A DNA stretch of 64,000 nucleotides from positions 22,994 to 86,993 of the forward strand of contig JAIYCV010000030.1 of assembly GCA_027487845.1 (NCBI GenBank), read 5' to 3'. Below, piece by piece: positions 1 through 8,197 of this stretch (position 1 is the stretch's first letter; every line of letters starts with the position of its first letter). The translations under genes were made by a program, and so were the position numbers. This stretch comes from Flammeovirgaceae bacterium (lineage in GTDB: Bacteria > Bacteroidota > Bacteroidia > Cytophagales > Cyclobacteriaceae). The notes under the pieces were generated by a model that was not told the DNA's origin, did not search any database, and worked only from the letters and a program-made list of their open reading frames with translations.

Positions 1-102
1 ATTGAACAAAGTTTAGGCGATGGTGTTAAGCGTGTGTACGAAAGCGAATTAGAACCAAGAAAACGCCTGAGAAGAGTGAATAGTGATTTTCCAACGGCTT
101 AA
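1..102 (+). CDS. 3' end of a gene of unknown function
   Basis: The first frame is open from the window edge for 33 codons to a TAA at 100-102. The tail is rich in charged residues and ends in DFPTA. The ATG of the following hydroxylase gene comes only two bases after this stop, so the two genes are probably co-transcribed and translationally coupled. Too little is present to name a family. Confidence 0.6.
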   Translation: MEQSLGDGVKRVYESELEPRKRLRRVNSDFPTA

Positions 103-104
103 GA

Positions 105-995
105 ATGCAAATTCAAGTAGAGACCATAACATTTTGTATTTTAATTTCTTTTGTAGGAATATTTATTTTTCTCGAGAGAAAATATCCATATACCAAAGGC
201 TATCCCTTTTTTAGGGATGGCTTTTGGATTGATCTGGTCTGGTATACGCTGATTCAGAGTTTCTTCTTGAAGATTTTGATTTTCGATTACATCATTCAAC
301 CCCTTGAAGTAAAGTTTAACTTATCTTCCCTTCGCCTCGTTTCAGAATGGCCTATCGCTTGGCAGGTTTTATTCTTTTTAATCACTCACGACCTTTATAT
401 TTACTGGTTTCATCGGTGGCAACACAATAACAAAATTCTTTGGCGCACACACGAAGCTCACCATTCTGTTACGCAAGTAGATTGGATTGCTGGATCACGT
501 TCGCATGTAGTGGAAATCATCATCAATCAAACTATTGAATTTGCACCCATTATTCTGTTAGGGGCAAATCCAATGGTGGTTCCCATCAAAGCATGTATCG
601 ATGCAGTCTGGGGAATGTACATTCATTCTAATATTGATGTGAAATCAGGTAAGTGGCAATACTTCATTAATGGTCCTGAGATGCATCAATGGCATCATGC
701 CAAAGGGCGAGAGGTTTTCTATTCTAATTACTCAACAAAGTTTGCTTTTTGGGATTGGATGTTCGGTTCTGCCTACTTGCCAGACAAAAAGCCGCTCGAT
801 TTCGGTTTGTATTATAAGTATCCGAAAGACTATTTTTTTCAGCATATTTTTTCTGTGAAACGCTTTGATGAAGATACTTTGCGCAAGTATAAGTTTTGGG
901 CTAATTATCTTGACCTTCGTCAGAACATCTTGCGATGGTGTGCAGAGGTAATTCGATCTTCGTCTTCTCAGAAAATGAAAGATCGGATTTTATGA
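105..995 (+). CDS. sterol desaturase / fatty acid hydroxylase family membrane protein
   Basis: A 296-residue integral membrane di-iron hydroxylase of the sterol desaturase/FA hydroxylase superfamily. The histidine clusters that bind the two irons are all visible: H95 to H103 (a HDx4Yx2H-type box), HEAHH at 116-120 and HQWHH at 194-198. Hydrophobic helices occupy roughly residues 7-24, 41-63 and 85-100, with a further hydrophobic stretch around 137-165. Family members hydroxylate or desaturate lipids, including sterols, sphingolipid bases and carotenoids; the substrate here cannot be read from the sequence. The start follows the upstream stop by two bases, and the stop overlaps the next start (ATGA), which suggests an operon with the SMR gene. 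Confidence 0.85.
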   Translation: MQIQVETITFCILISFVGIFIFLERKYPYTKGYPFFRDGFWIDLVWYTLIQSFFLKILIFDYIIQPLEVKFNLSSLRLVSEWPIAWQVLFFLITHDLYIYWFHRWQHNNKILWRTHEAHHSVTQVDWIAGSRSHVVEIIINQTIEFAPIILLGANPMVVPIKACIDAVWGMYIHSNIDVKSGKWQYFINGPEMHQWHHAKGREVFYSNYSTKFAFWDWMFGSAYLPDKKPLDFGLYYKYPKDYFFQHIFSVKRFDEDTLRKYKFWANYLDLRQNILRWCAEVIRSSSSQKMKDRIL

Positions 996-1369
996 CAGCG
1001 TGGATTTACTTGATTGGTGCCTCCATATTCGAAGTAGGGTGGATGTTCAGCCTAAAGTTTATTAGTTTCCAGAAATTAAAAGGCATTTCCATTCAATCCA
1101 TCACAAATGAGCCCTTACATGACGTATTGATTATACTTCCATTTATTGGTTACGTTGTTTTTGGCATTGGCAACATATACTGTTTTTCGATCGCTATGAA
1201 GGGCATTCCATCGTCCACAGCGTTTGCGGTTTGGATGGCCGTTGCGCTCGCGGGGGTCAAAATCATAGAAGTAGCAGTATTTAAAGAACCTACTAAAACG
1301 TCAGATTATTTTTTTTTAGCGCTTATGTTAGTCGCTATTATTGGATTGAAGAGAAATTCAGGCAATTAG
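992..1369 (+). CDS. small multidrug resistance (SMR) family transporter
   Basis: A 125-residue four-helix protein of the SMR family (EmrE/SugE/Gdx relatives), which act as dimeric proton-coupled exporters of cations or guanidinium. The essential glutamate of helix 1 is at residue 14, the same position as in EmrE, in the context GASIFEVGW. The helix 3-4 signature is recognisable (IPSSTAFAVW). The protein is longer than the usual ~105-110 residues because of a loop of about 15 residues after helix 1. I chose ATG 992, which overlaps the upstream TGA, over an earlier in-frame start at 935 that would prepend 19 polar residues before helix 1. The 3' end overlaps the convergent HD gene by 12 bp. Confidence 0.85.
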   Translation: MTAWIYLIGASIFEVGWMFSLKFISFQKLKGISIQSITNEPLHDVLIILPFIGYVVFGIGNIYCFSIAMKGIPSSTAFAVWMAVALAGVKIIEVAVFKEPTKTSDYFFLALMLVAIIGLKRNSGN

Positions 1370-1945
1370 TGCTCGGGCATGATTCAATACTCTTGCAGTT
1401 TTCTCGCGAAGTAATGCCAAGTCAATAACTGGAATGTTCATTTCCTTCCCGAGTTCATCCCATCTTCTCATCAAGATACTGAGTTCAAATAAAGGGTCTT
1501 CTTCAAAAGCCTTTGCTTCGGAAGCAGTCATTACACCGCCTTGAAATTCCAAGGTCTGTTTGCTCGCTTCAGAAAGGCCAGCGTAATAGGAAGGGTTACT
1601 GAATGTTAAATACCTCTTTGCCTGTACGTGGTTCTCAACCAGCCAGGCAATATTTTCAGGAAATCCTTTACTACGCAAAAAATCAGCGCCAATTTTTTCG
1701 TGGCTTTTGATACCAAACTCGCCCATCGTGTTGTTTGTGTTTTTTTGCACACAGATATGGCCTATGTCATGAAAGAAGGCCGCCAATATCACTTCATCGG
1801 TATGCCCCCCGTTTATGGCAAGTTCTGCAGACTGCGACATATGTTCAAGTTGTGAAACTGGTTCGCCATGGTATTCTTCATTGCCAAACTGTTCGTACAA
1901 AGAGAAAACTTCTTCAACCACTTGCTCAATTTGAGATTCTTCCAT
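1358..1945 (-). CDS. HD-domain oxygenase of the PhnZ / phosphonate-degradation HDIG type
   Basis: A 195-residue single HD-domain protein. It resembles PhnZ, a mixed-valence di-iron oxygenase that cleaves the C-P bond of 2-amino-1-hydroxyethylphosphonate, and the related phosphonate-operon HDIG family, rather than a nucleotide phosphohydrolase. From recall of the family, the metal ligands line up with small offsets: H35, H59-D60 (in HDIGH), H82, H106 and D163. The substrate-binding positions also align: Y25 and E28 in YHGE, and K110 in AKRYL. The neighbouring divergent gene is a PhnX-like HAD enzyme, which supports a phosphonate role. No PhnY-type dioxygenase or PhnW is visible in the window, so the actual substrate is inferred. 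The 3' end overlaps the SMR gene by 12 bp. Confidence 0.75.
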   Translation of the reverse strand: MEESQIEQVVEEVFSLYEQFGNEEYHGEPVSQLEHMSQSAELAINGGHTDEVILAAFFHDIGHICVQKNTNNTMGEFGIKSHEKIGADFLRSKGFPENIAWLVENHVQAKRYLTFSNPSYYAGLSEASKQTLEFQGGVMTASEAKAFEEDPLFELSILMRRWDELGKEMNIPVIDLALLREKTARVLNHARALIA

Positions 1946-2099
1946 TATAACTATTTTTGGCTAAAGATAAGAACCGAAACTGCCGCGGTAAAATCAAATC
2001 AATTAATAAAAGATTAACAAAAACCATCTTTATTTTAAGATTGAAATGCAGAGATTGCGGGTAGTTATTGTTTTTACTCATTAGTTATTACCTAAAAGA

Positions 2100-2786
2100 A
2101 TGAAGAAAGTTGAGATAGTTGTTTTTGATTTGGCAGGCACCACTGTATATGACAACAAAGACGTTCATAAAGTACTGCAATATGCGCTAAAAAAGGAGGG
2201 TGTTGACATAACAATTGAGGAAGCCAATAGCGTAATGGGTATTCCCAAACCGGATGCTATCAAACAACTCCTGGAAGAGAAGAAATATCAATTGATCACT
2301 GGCGAATTAATCGATTCCATTCATCAAAGTTTTGTCGCTAAGATGGTAGATTTTTATAAAACAGATCTTCAGGTTTCTGAAAAGGAAGGTGTAAGTACCA
2401 CCTTTAAGAAACTTAAAGAAGCCGGCATTAAAGTGGCCATTGACACAGGTTTTGATAGGATTATTACCAACGTGGTACTTGAACGAATGGGTTGGGTAAA
2501 AAAGAATTTGATTGATGTAAGTGTAACGAGTGACGAAGTGGAGCGTGGTAGGCCTTTTCCGGATTTGATTTATAAGGTGATGGAACTTACTGGGGTTACG
2601 GATGCGAAGTTGATAGCCAAAGTGGGAGACACAGCGTCCGACTTACACGAAGGGACTTCTGCGGGGTGCGGTTTTGTAGTAGGAATAACTTCCGGAGCGT
2701 TTACACGTGAGCAGTTGGAAAACGAGCCGCACACCCATTTAATCGATCATATTCCAGAAATTTTAGATGTCTTGGAGATAGTTTAA
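2100..2786 (+). CDS. phosphonatase-like HAD hydrolase (PhnX-like)
   Basis: A 228-residue HAD-superfamily enzyme of the phosphonatase-like clade. The nucleophile motif is D10-L-A-G-T, the DxAGT form typical of phosphonoacetaldehyde hydrolase rather than the usual DxDxT. The usual lysine before the last motif is arginine (R151 in ERGRPFPD), and the acidic motif is GDTASD (D177, D181). The cap contains MGIPK with K50, about where phosphonatase has its Schiff-base lysine. The family is therefore expected to act on phosphonoacetaldehyde or a close relative. It is divergent from the PhnZ-like gene across 154 bp. It could instead be a general phosphatase, but the arginine and cap lysine argue against that. 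Confidence 0.8.
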   Translation: MKKVEIVVFDLAGTTVYDNKDVHKVLQYALKKEGVDITIEEANSVMGIPKPDAIKQLLEEKKYQLITGELIDSIHQSFVAKMVDFYKTDLQVSEKEGVSTTFKKLKEAGIKVAIDTGFDRIITNVVLERMGWVKKNLIDVSVTSDEVERGRPFPDLIYKVMELTGVTDAKLIAKVGDTASDLHEGTSAGCGFVVGITSGAFTREQLENEPHTHLIDHIPEILDVLEIV

Positions 2787-2850
2787 GCCCTATGTTGTCT
2801 TAATATTATTTAATTGTTAATTTCATGTTAACTAGATTTAACATGAGATT

Positions 2851-3438
2851 ATGAAAATTCTTTATCCCCTCGCGTTTATATTTGTTTTTATCGGTTTTAC
2901 TCAGGCTCAAAATGGTTGGGTTTCTGGTTCGGTTGTGTTGAAGACCGATAAAGTTTTGGTTGGCGAAATATCGAAGAAGCCAATTCACGACCTCATACTG
3001 CTAAAAAACAGCGAAGGAATCCATGCATTGCCTGCGCACCAGGTTTCTTATTATCGATTTTATGATCGAGATGCTGATATTAATCGACAGTTTCTTTCTA
3101 TAAAATCACACGATTTTTTTGGAAGCATAAAGTTTTTTGAAATCGTCATACAAGGAAATATAAAGGTACTCCGGAGATACCATAAAAAAACTCCTGAAAA
3201 TGAGGTTAATGAAGCGTACGATTTTGACTACTTCACTCTTTACGATAACATGTTGGTTCCTCTTTGTCAATTTAAGAAAAAGGTGTATCCTAAGTTAATG
3301 GAGAAGTATCCAATTGAAATGTCAACGTTTATTTCAACGAGCCAATCCCATCTTACTTCTACCGAATCGACCTTTTGTATCATTAAACGCTTTAACTCCA
3401 CTGATGGAAAATCAAATTTGCTTGCGCAGCAGGACTAA
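2851..3438 (+). CDS. exported protein of unknown function
   Basis: A 195-residue protein with a clear signal peptide (about residues 1-19, ending FTQAQ). The rest is mixed strand-like and charged sequence with no motif I can assign. The segment KKKVYPKLMEKYP followed near the end by IIKRFN resembles the C-terminal half of a group of Bacteroidota exported proteins of unknown function. The coding frame stops at 3438. The neighbouring frame stays open a little further, but the original frame holds the more family-like sequence, so I do not call a frameshift. An A/T-rich stretch of about 170 bp separates it from the protease gene. Confidence 0.6.
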   Translation: MKILYPLAFIFVFIGFTQAQNGWVSGSVVLKTDKVLVGEISKKPIHDLILLKNSEGIHALPAHQVSYYRFYDRDADINRQFLSIKSHDFFGSIKFFEIVIQGNIKVLRRYHKKTPENEVNEAYDFDYFTLYDNMLVPLCQFKKKVYPKLMEKYPIEMSTFISTSQSHLTSTESTFCIIKRFNSTDGKSNLLAQQD

Positions 3439-3607
3439 AAACTTGTTGACGAGTATTGTAACTGATTGGTATGACCATCAATGAGACGAGCTTGCCCTTC
3501 GCTGGTGTCAAAATCAAATTTGTTACAATTGAAAGGATAGATAATTTTATTTTTTTAGATGTCAAAATTTTCAATAGTTTTAATTCTGTAATTGTTATTT
3601 ACGCTTC

Positions 3608-5683
3608 TTGTTTTTTATGCAGGGTATCTTCTATCTGGTAGTGTTCTTATTTTTAATACACGGGAATGGGCTAAGTCAAGCGGGCTTTAGGCAACAATCA
3701 AAGGCGTTACAAGATACACTCGCACGTTATCATTATACAGGAAAAGCAATTGACCAACAATTTTTACAGCAATTGTTTGATGATTTTATTAATGAAATTG
3801 ACCCTGACAAGTTGCTCTTAACAGAGCAGGATATCGAGTCGGTAAAGAAATTTCGAAACACATTAACGGTGGAGTTTGCCGATCGAACTTCTTCTTTCTT
3901 AACATCGTTCCGCGAGCTTTTGAGAACCTGCTTGAACCGCAAGACAAGTTATTTAAACCGAATAGTAACCGTTCCCGTACCGCCTATTTTACCAACCACC
4001 GTGGAGTTAATGCCAGCTGGGGTGGAAACACGTAGCACAACTTTTGAACTACTGCAGAAACGGTGGGACGATGACCTCAGGATCAGTGTTTTTCAACAAG
4101 CATTCGAGTATGCCATTGCTGATTCCGTTGATTTGGAAAAAGTGGATGATGCCTTCTTTGAAAAAACCGAGCCCAAGGCTAGGCAGGTGGTAATAAAGAA
4201 AGAGAGGAGAAAGGTATCTCGTGTGTTAAGTCAACCCGAAGGATTCGAAGCTTTTATCGATCGGGTTTTTTTGAATTCTTTTGCCATGCAATTCGATCCA
4301 AATTCCAGTTACTTAACAAAAGCAGAACTAGAAAAATTTATGGCTTCTTTTTCAAAAGAAGGCTTTTCTGCGGGTATTGTAATGGTTGAGGATCGTGACG
4401 GACAATTTACCATCAATACCATTGTGCCGGGTAGCCCCGCTTGGCGCTCTGGTCAATTGAATCCATCCGACCGATTGGTCTCGTTGAGCCGAGGGAATGA
4501 AGAAATCGATCTAACAGAGAGTTCGATGGGCGAGCTCCAACAAATTCTTAATTCTGAATCGAAATTTCCCTTTGAAATAGGAGTTAAAAAGCAAAATGGA
4601 AGTATAAAAAAAGTAACGATTAAACCTGAAAAAATTCAGTTAGATGAAAATATAGTGCGTGGTTATGCAATAAATGGCACTAAGAAAATTGGGTATATCG
4701 CGCTCCCCGGCTTCTATACTTCTGAGGGCGAGGCGCAAGAAGGCCTTCAATGCGCAAATGATGTAGCAAAGGAAATAATCAAGTTAAAAACTGAATCTAT
4801 TGAAGGGTTGATTTTGGATCTACGTAACAATGGAGGCGGCTCGTTGGGTGAAGCATTGGCAATGGCTGGAATTTTTATTGACGAAGGGCCTTTAGGCTTG
4901 CTCAGGGGCAGGGCAGGGAATTTGAAAACTTTAAAAGACGGAAATAGGGGAATTGTTTACGATGGGCCGATGATTGTAATGGTGAACGCATTGAGCGCTT
5001 CTGCCTCCGAATTTTTGGCGGCCGCTTTGCAAGACTATAACCGCGCGATCATTGTGGGTTCAAAGACCTATGGAAAAGGTTCTGCACAGATAGTTATACC
5101 CCTTGACAATCAAAAGGACCCAATTGCATTTGCAAAAGTTACAACAAATAAGATTTACCGTGTAACAGGTTCTTCGGTGCAGGAGCGTGGTCTTTTGCCG
5201 ACTATTCAACTCCCTGACTTTTTGCATTCTTTAAACATAACGGAACAATTCCAAAAGTATCATTTGCCATTTGATTCTGTTTCGAAAAAAATAACATATG
5301 CAAAACTACCTATCAAAGCAAACATAAAAGAGTTAATTAAGAAAAGTGAGGATAGGGTGCAAGTCTCTCGGTCCTTTGTAAAATTAAAAAAAATGATCGA
5401 ATGGTTTGACAAGTACAATAGTACTAAGGAAAAAATCGAATCATGGTCAAGTTACTTGCACATTGTGAATGAAGTGCAAACGAAATTTAAGGATATGGAA
5501 ACGCTTGCAATGCAGCAGCCATTGGAAATACTGAACACCGCCTCAGATACTAAGATAAACAAAGCCGATCGCTTTAGAGATGAGTTAAATCAACGTTACT
5601 TAGGCGAACTTAAACACGATTTCTATCTGCACGAAGCATGCATCATCATGACCGATTACCTAAGCCAATTAAAAGCTAACTAA
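3608..5683 (+). CDS. tail-specific (C-terminal processing) periplasmic protease, S41A
   Basis: A 691-residue Tsp/Prc-type serine protease. It has a signal peptide (about 1-24), an N-terminal helical domain, a PDZ domain around 250-345, the S41 catalytic domain around 355-540 and a C-terminal helical extension like that of E. coli Prc. The Ser-Lys dyad is S465 in SASASE and K490 in YGKGS, 25 residues apart as in E. coli Tsp, with D476 at the expected +11. Such enzymes degrade or trim periplasmic proteins with non-polar C-termini. The next gene starts one base after its stop, so the two are co-translated. Confidence 0.88.
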   Translation: MFFMQGIFYLVVFLFLIHGNGLSQAGFRQQSKALQDTLARYHYTGKAIDQQFLQQLFDDFINEIDPDKLLLTEQDIESVKKFRNTLTVEFADRTSSFLTSFRELLRTCLNRKTSYLNRIVTVPVPPILPTTVELMPAGVETRSTTFELLQKRWDDDLRISVFQQAFEYAIADSVDLEKVDDAFFEKTEPKARQVVIKKERRKVSRVLSQPEGFEAFIDRVFLNSFAMQFDPNSSYLTKAELEKFMASFSKEGFSAGIVMVEDRDGQFTINTIVPGSPAWRSGQLNPSDRLVSLSRGNEEIDLTESSMGELQQILNSESKFPFEIGVKKQNGSIKKVTIKPEKIQLDENIVRGYAINGTKKIGYIALPGFYTSEGEAQEGLQCANDVAKEIIKLKTESIEGLILDLRNNGGGSLGEALAMAGIFIDEGPLGLLRGRAGNLKTLKDGNRGIVYDGPMIVMVNALSASASEFLAAALQDYNRAIIVGSKTYGKGSAQIVIPLDNQKDPIAFAKVTTNKIYRVTGSSVQERGLLPTIQLPDFLHSLNITEQFQKYHLPFDSVSKKITYAKLPIKANIKELIKKSEDRVQVSRSFVKLKKMIEWFDKYNSTKEKIESWSSYLHIVNEVQTKFKDMETLAMQQPLEILNTASDTKINKADRFRDELNQRYLGELKHDFYLHEACIIMTDYLSQLKAN

Positions 5684-5684
5684 C

Positions 5685-6710
5685 ATGAATTTAAAATCAA
5701 TTGTTTTTTTAATCCTTTTTTTTAACTACTCGGTCTATGCCCAGTCGTTTAAAAGCGAAGTTGATTATCTATCTTACTTTAATAGCCAGGAATCAATGAT
5801 CTCTCAACGTTATTTAAGTTACATAAGCGAATCCGCCCACGGCAATAAGTTAAGGAAAATTGAACAAAAGCGGGACGATGTTGTAAACGCACTAAAGGCC
5901 GTTCAAGCAAGTATCAACAAGTTAAAGCCCTATAAAGGAGATACGCTTTTGAAAAAGAATTATGAAACGTATATCACCCTGCTCAATTCGGTGTTTAATG
6001 AAGATTACGGAAAAATTGTTGATCTTGAGGAAATAGCAGAACAATCATATGACCAAATGGAGGCCTTTCTACTTGCTCAAGAACAGGCTGACGCCAAACT
6101 AAGCGATGCACAGGATCAATTTACGGATGCTTTTAGAAGATTCGCTGCTGCCAACAACATACGCTTGTTAGAGAACAAGAGTCAGTTGGAAAAAAAGATG
6201 ATGAAGATCGGGCAGGCCAATAAATACTATCACCAGATTTACCTTGTGTTCTTTAAAACATTTAAACAAGAAGCCTACTTATTGGATGCGATTCAGCACA
6301 AAGATTTAAATGGGGTTGAACAAAATAGAAATACCTTGAAAAAATATTCCTTAGAAGGGATGGCAAAGTTGGATACAGCTAAGGCATTTAAAAGCAATCA
6401 GACGCTTCTTCAATCGGCAAAGAAGTATCTGTTGTTTACAAAAAATGAAAGTGATAAAATCAGCCAGTTTAATGATTATATAATGAAAACCGATGAATTT
6501 GATAAAGTAAAAAAAGCCTATGAGATGTCGGGTAAGAATAAGACCAACGAAGAAATTGACAGTTACAATTTGGCAGTAAAAAGTGTTAATAAGGCAATTA
6601 GCGACTATAATAGTGAAATGCAACAGCTTGACAAGAATAGATCGGTAGCCTTGAACTATTGGAATACGAGTGCCAAGGCATTTTTCGAGACGTATATTCC
6701 GAAAGAGTAA
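5685..6710 (+). CDS. exported helical surface protein, possibly LIC11966-like
   Basis: A 341-residue exported protein with a signal peptide (about residues 1-19, ending VYAQ), then an almost wholly alpha-helical, charged sequence likely to form a helical bundle with coiled-coil stretches (for example 60-80, 115-190 and 265-320). It resembles the 'LIC11966 family surface protein' group, but I recognise this only from overall composition and length. The ATG lies one base after the stop of the tail-specific protease, so it may be a partner or substrate of that protease; this is inference. Confidence 0.55.
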   Translation: MNLKSIVFLILFFNYSVYAQSFKSEVDYLSYFNSQESMISQRYLSYISESAHGNKLRKIEQKRDDVVNALKAVQASINKLKPYKGDTLLKKNYETYITLLNSVFNEDYGKIVDLEEIAEQSYDQMEAFLLAQEQADAKLSDAQDQFTDAFRRFAAANNIRLLENKSQLEKKMMKIGQANKYYHQIYLVFFKTFKQEAYLLDAIQHKDLNGVEQNRNTLKKYSLEGMAKLDTAKAFKSNQTLLQSAKKYLLFTKNESDKISQFNDYIMKTDEFDKVKKAYEMSGKNKTNEEIDSYNLAVKSVNKAISDYNSEMQQLDKNRSVALNYWNTSAKAFFETYIPKE

Positions 6711-6881
6711 GAGTGTCGCGTACAGTACAGTGGGCTTGTCTTTATTTTTTTGAACACCACATTGGTATACAAAGAATACAGGTCCTCTTCCAAATTTTTT
6801 TTCGTATTCTCTTGGCTGTAAGGTCTCAGCACAATGCAGTAGGCAGGCTGTTGGAGTTATCAATACCGAGCTTCATCTCGC

Positions 6882-6909
6882 CTTACTGCCAATAAGTATT
6901 GCCAGTAAG
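6882..6909. repeat. 28-bp near-perfect inverted repeat at the 3' end of the efflux operon
   Basis: CTTACTG at 6882-6888 pairs with CAGTAAG at 6903-6909, and the inner CAATA pairs with TATTG, leaving one mismatch and a 2-base centre. It spans the stop codon and last codons of the TolC-like gene. It could end or protect the efflux transcript. No T-run follows on the minus strand, so it is not a classical intrinsic terminator. Confidence 0.5.
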
Positions 6910-8184
6910 CCTTGCTAATTCGATCTTCGCTAAAGTTCGTTGGTATTGATATTGAAGTTTAAATAAGTTTGCTTGCTGCAGGTTGGTTTGTGCATTAATC
7001 AGTTCTACATACGTGATAGTGCCATTGGCAAATCTAGATTTCGCTAATGCCAAGGCACGCGCGGTTTGCTTTATTTGACTTTCTGTATTTTTTAATCGTT
7101 CATTACTGGATTGGATGTCTATCATTGCCTGATTAATATCGCGACTTGTGTTAGCTAATTGGGCTTCTGACGAATAGCGAAACGCCTTTAAAGATGATTC
7201 GGCAATTTTAATCTGATTTGAATTTCTTTGACCTGTATAGATAGGTATGTTGATGCCAGCCCCTATCAAATAATTAAACCGATTTTGATGGATATCTGGT
7301 TGATAGCCGTTGCGTACACCTAGAGCACCATTTAAGTTAAGAGTTGGAAGAAGGTTCGCCTTGCTTAATTGAATTTCTTGTTCTTGTTGCAAAATTCTAT
7401 TCTTAGTAATTGATAACTCTTTATTCTTTTGCCTGGCTTGCTGAACAAGCGAATCGAAATTGGTGAAAACGGTTTGAAAATCGAGCTCGTTAGAACTCGG
7501 ACGAGTTGATTCTCCCGTGGAGTAGGCAAGCAGATTTAGCTGTTTTTGCATTGTATTGATCAAATCAACTTTTTTATTTTCAGCTTGATCGATGTTATTT
7601 TGGGCCGAAAGCGCGTCAAACTCTAGCGCATCCCCTTGCTTTACTCTACTATCAATTAGTGTTTTAAACTCCTTATAATAGCTGATAACAGAATCCTGCA
7701 CCGCTATTGAATTTTGTAAATAGATAACACTGTAATAGATAGAAGCAACCTGAGAAGCCAACGACCCTTTACTTGCCTCAAGATTATCACTTGCTATAAG
7801 AATATCATATTTCGATTTTTCAAGATTGTGTTTTGCTCGTCCGAAATCATACAATAATTGGTTAATGGTTATATTTGCATTTTGATTGCCATTCGGTTGC
7901 GTTCTGATTTCATTAAATGTGCCAGGTCCGGTGGGTATATTAATTATTGAGATGGGGTCTATATAATTGTAAGTTACTGCGCCTGTAATTGTTGGTCTAT
8001 AACCTGAACGAGTAATATCCTCTCTGATGCTAGTAATCTCAACTTGTTGTTCCAACTCTTTCACACGCGGAAAAAACGTAAATGATTTTTGTATAAGTGC
8101 TTTGAGTTCATTATCAATGATTGGTTGGGCGTAAGAAAAACTAACACAAATTGAAACGATAAAAATGAGCAACGATTTTTTCAT
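6883..8184 (-). CDS. TolC-family outer membrane efflux channel
   Basis: A 433-residue outer membrane factor with a signal peptide (about 1-19, ending FSYAQ) followed by the two-fold repeated OEP pattern of long coiled-coil helices (about 40-90, 125-220, 245-300 and 345-430) and short strands. It forms the outer-membrane exit duct of a tripartite pump. I place the start at the ATG ending at 8184, where MKKSLLIF opens the signal peptide, rather than at the in-frame ATG at 8238, which lies inside the MFS gene. It is the last gene of the operon, 13 bases after the MFS stop. Confidence 0.88.
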   Translation of the reverse strand: MKKSLLIFIVSICVSFSYAQPIIDNELKALIQKSFTFFPRVKELEQQVEITSIREDITRSGYRPTITGAVTYNYIDPISIINIPTGPGTFNEIRTQPNGNQNANITINQLLYDFGRAKHNLEKSKYDILIASDNLEASKGSLASQVASIYYSVIYLQNSIAVQDSVISYYKEFKTLIDSRVKQGDALEFDALSAQNNIDQAENKKVDLINTMQKQLNLLAYSTGESTRPSSNELDFQTVFTNFDSLVQQARQKNKELSITKNRILQQEQEIQLSKANLLPTLNLNGALGVRNGYQPDIHQNRFNYLIGAGINIPIYTGQRNSNQIKIAESSLKAFRYSSEAQLANTSRDINQAMIDIQSSNERLKNTESQIKQTARALALAKSRFANGTITYVELINAQTNLQQANLFKLQYQYQRTLAKIELARLTGNTYWQ

Positions 8185-8197
8185 AATAGCTAAATTA

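Noticed and set aside
2851..3530. Possible frameshift near the 3' end of the 2851 gene, because a neighbouring frame stays open past 3438
   Set aside because: The called frame keeps family-like sequence (YPKLMEKYP ... IIKRFN) to near its stop, so no frameshift is needed.
6351..6863. 170-residue minus-strand frame over the end of the helical surface protein
   Set aside because: It is mostly antisense to a well-supported gene and has scattered hydrophobic stretches typical of an A/T-rich shadow frame.
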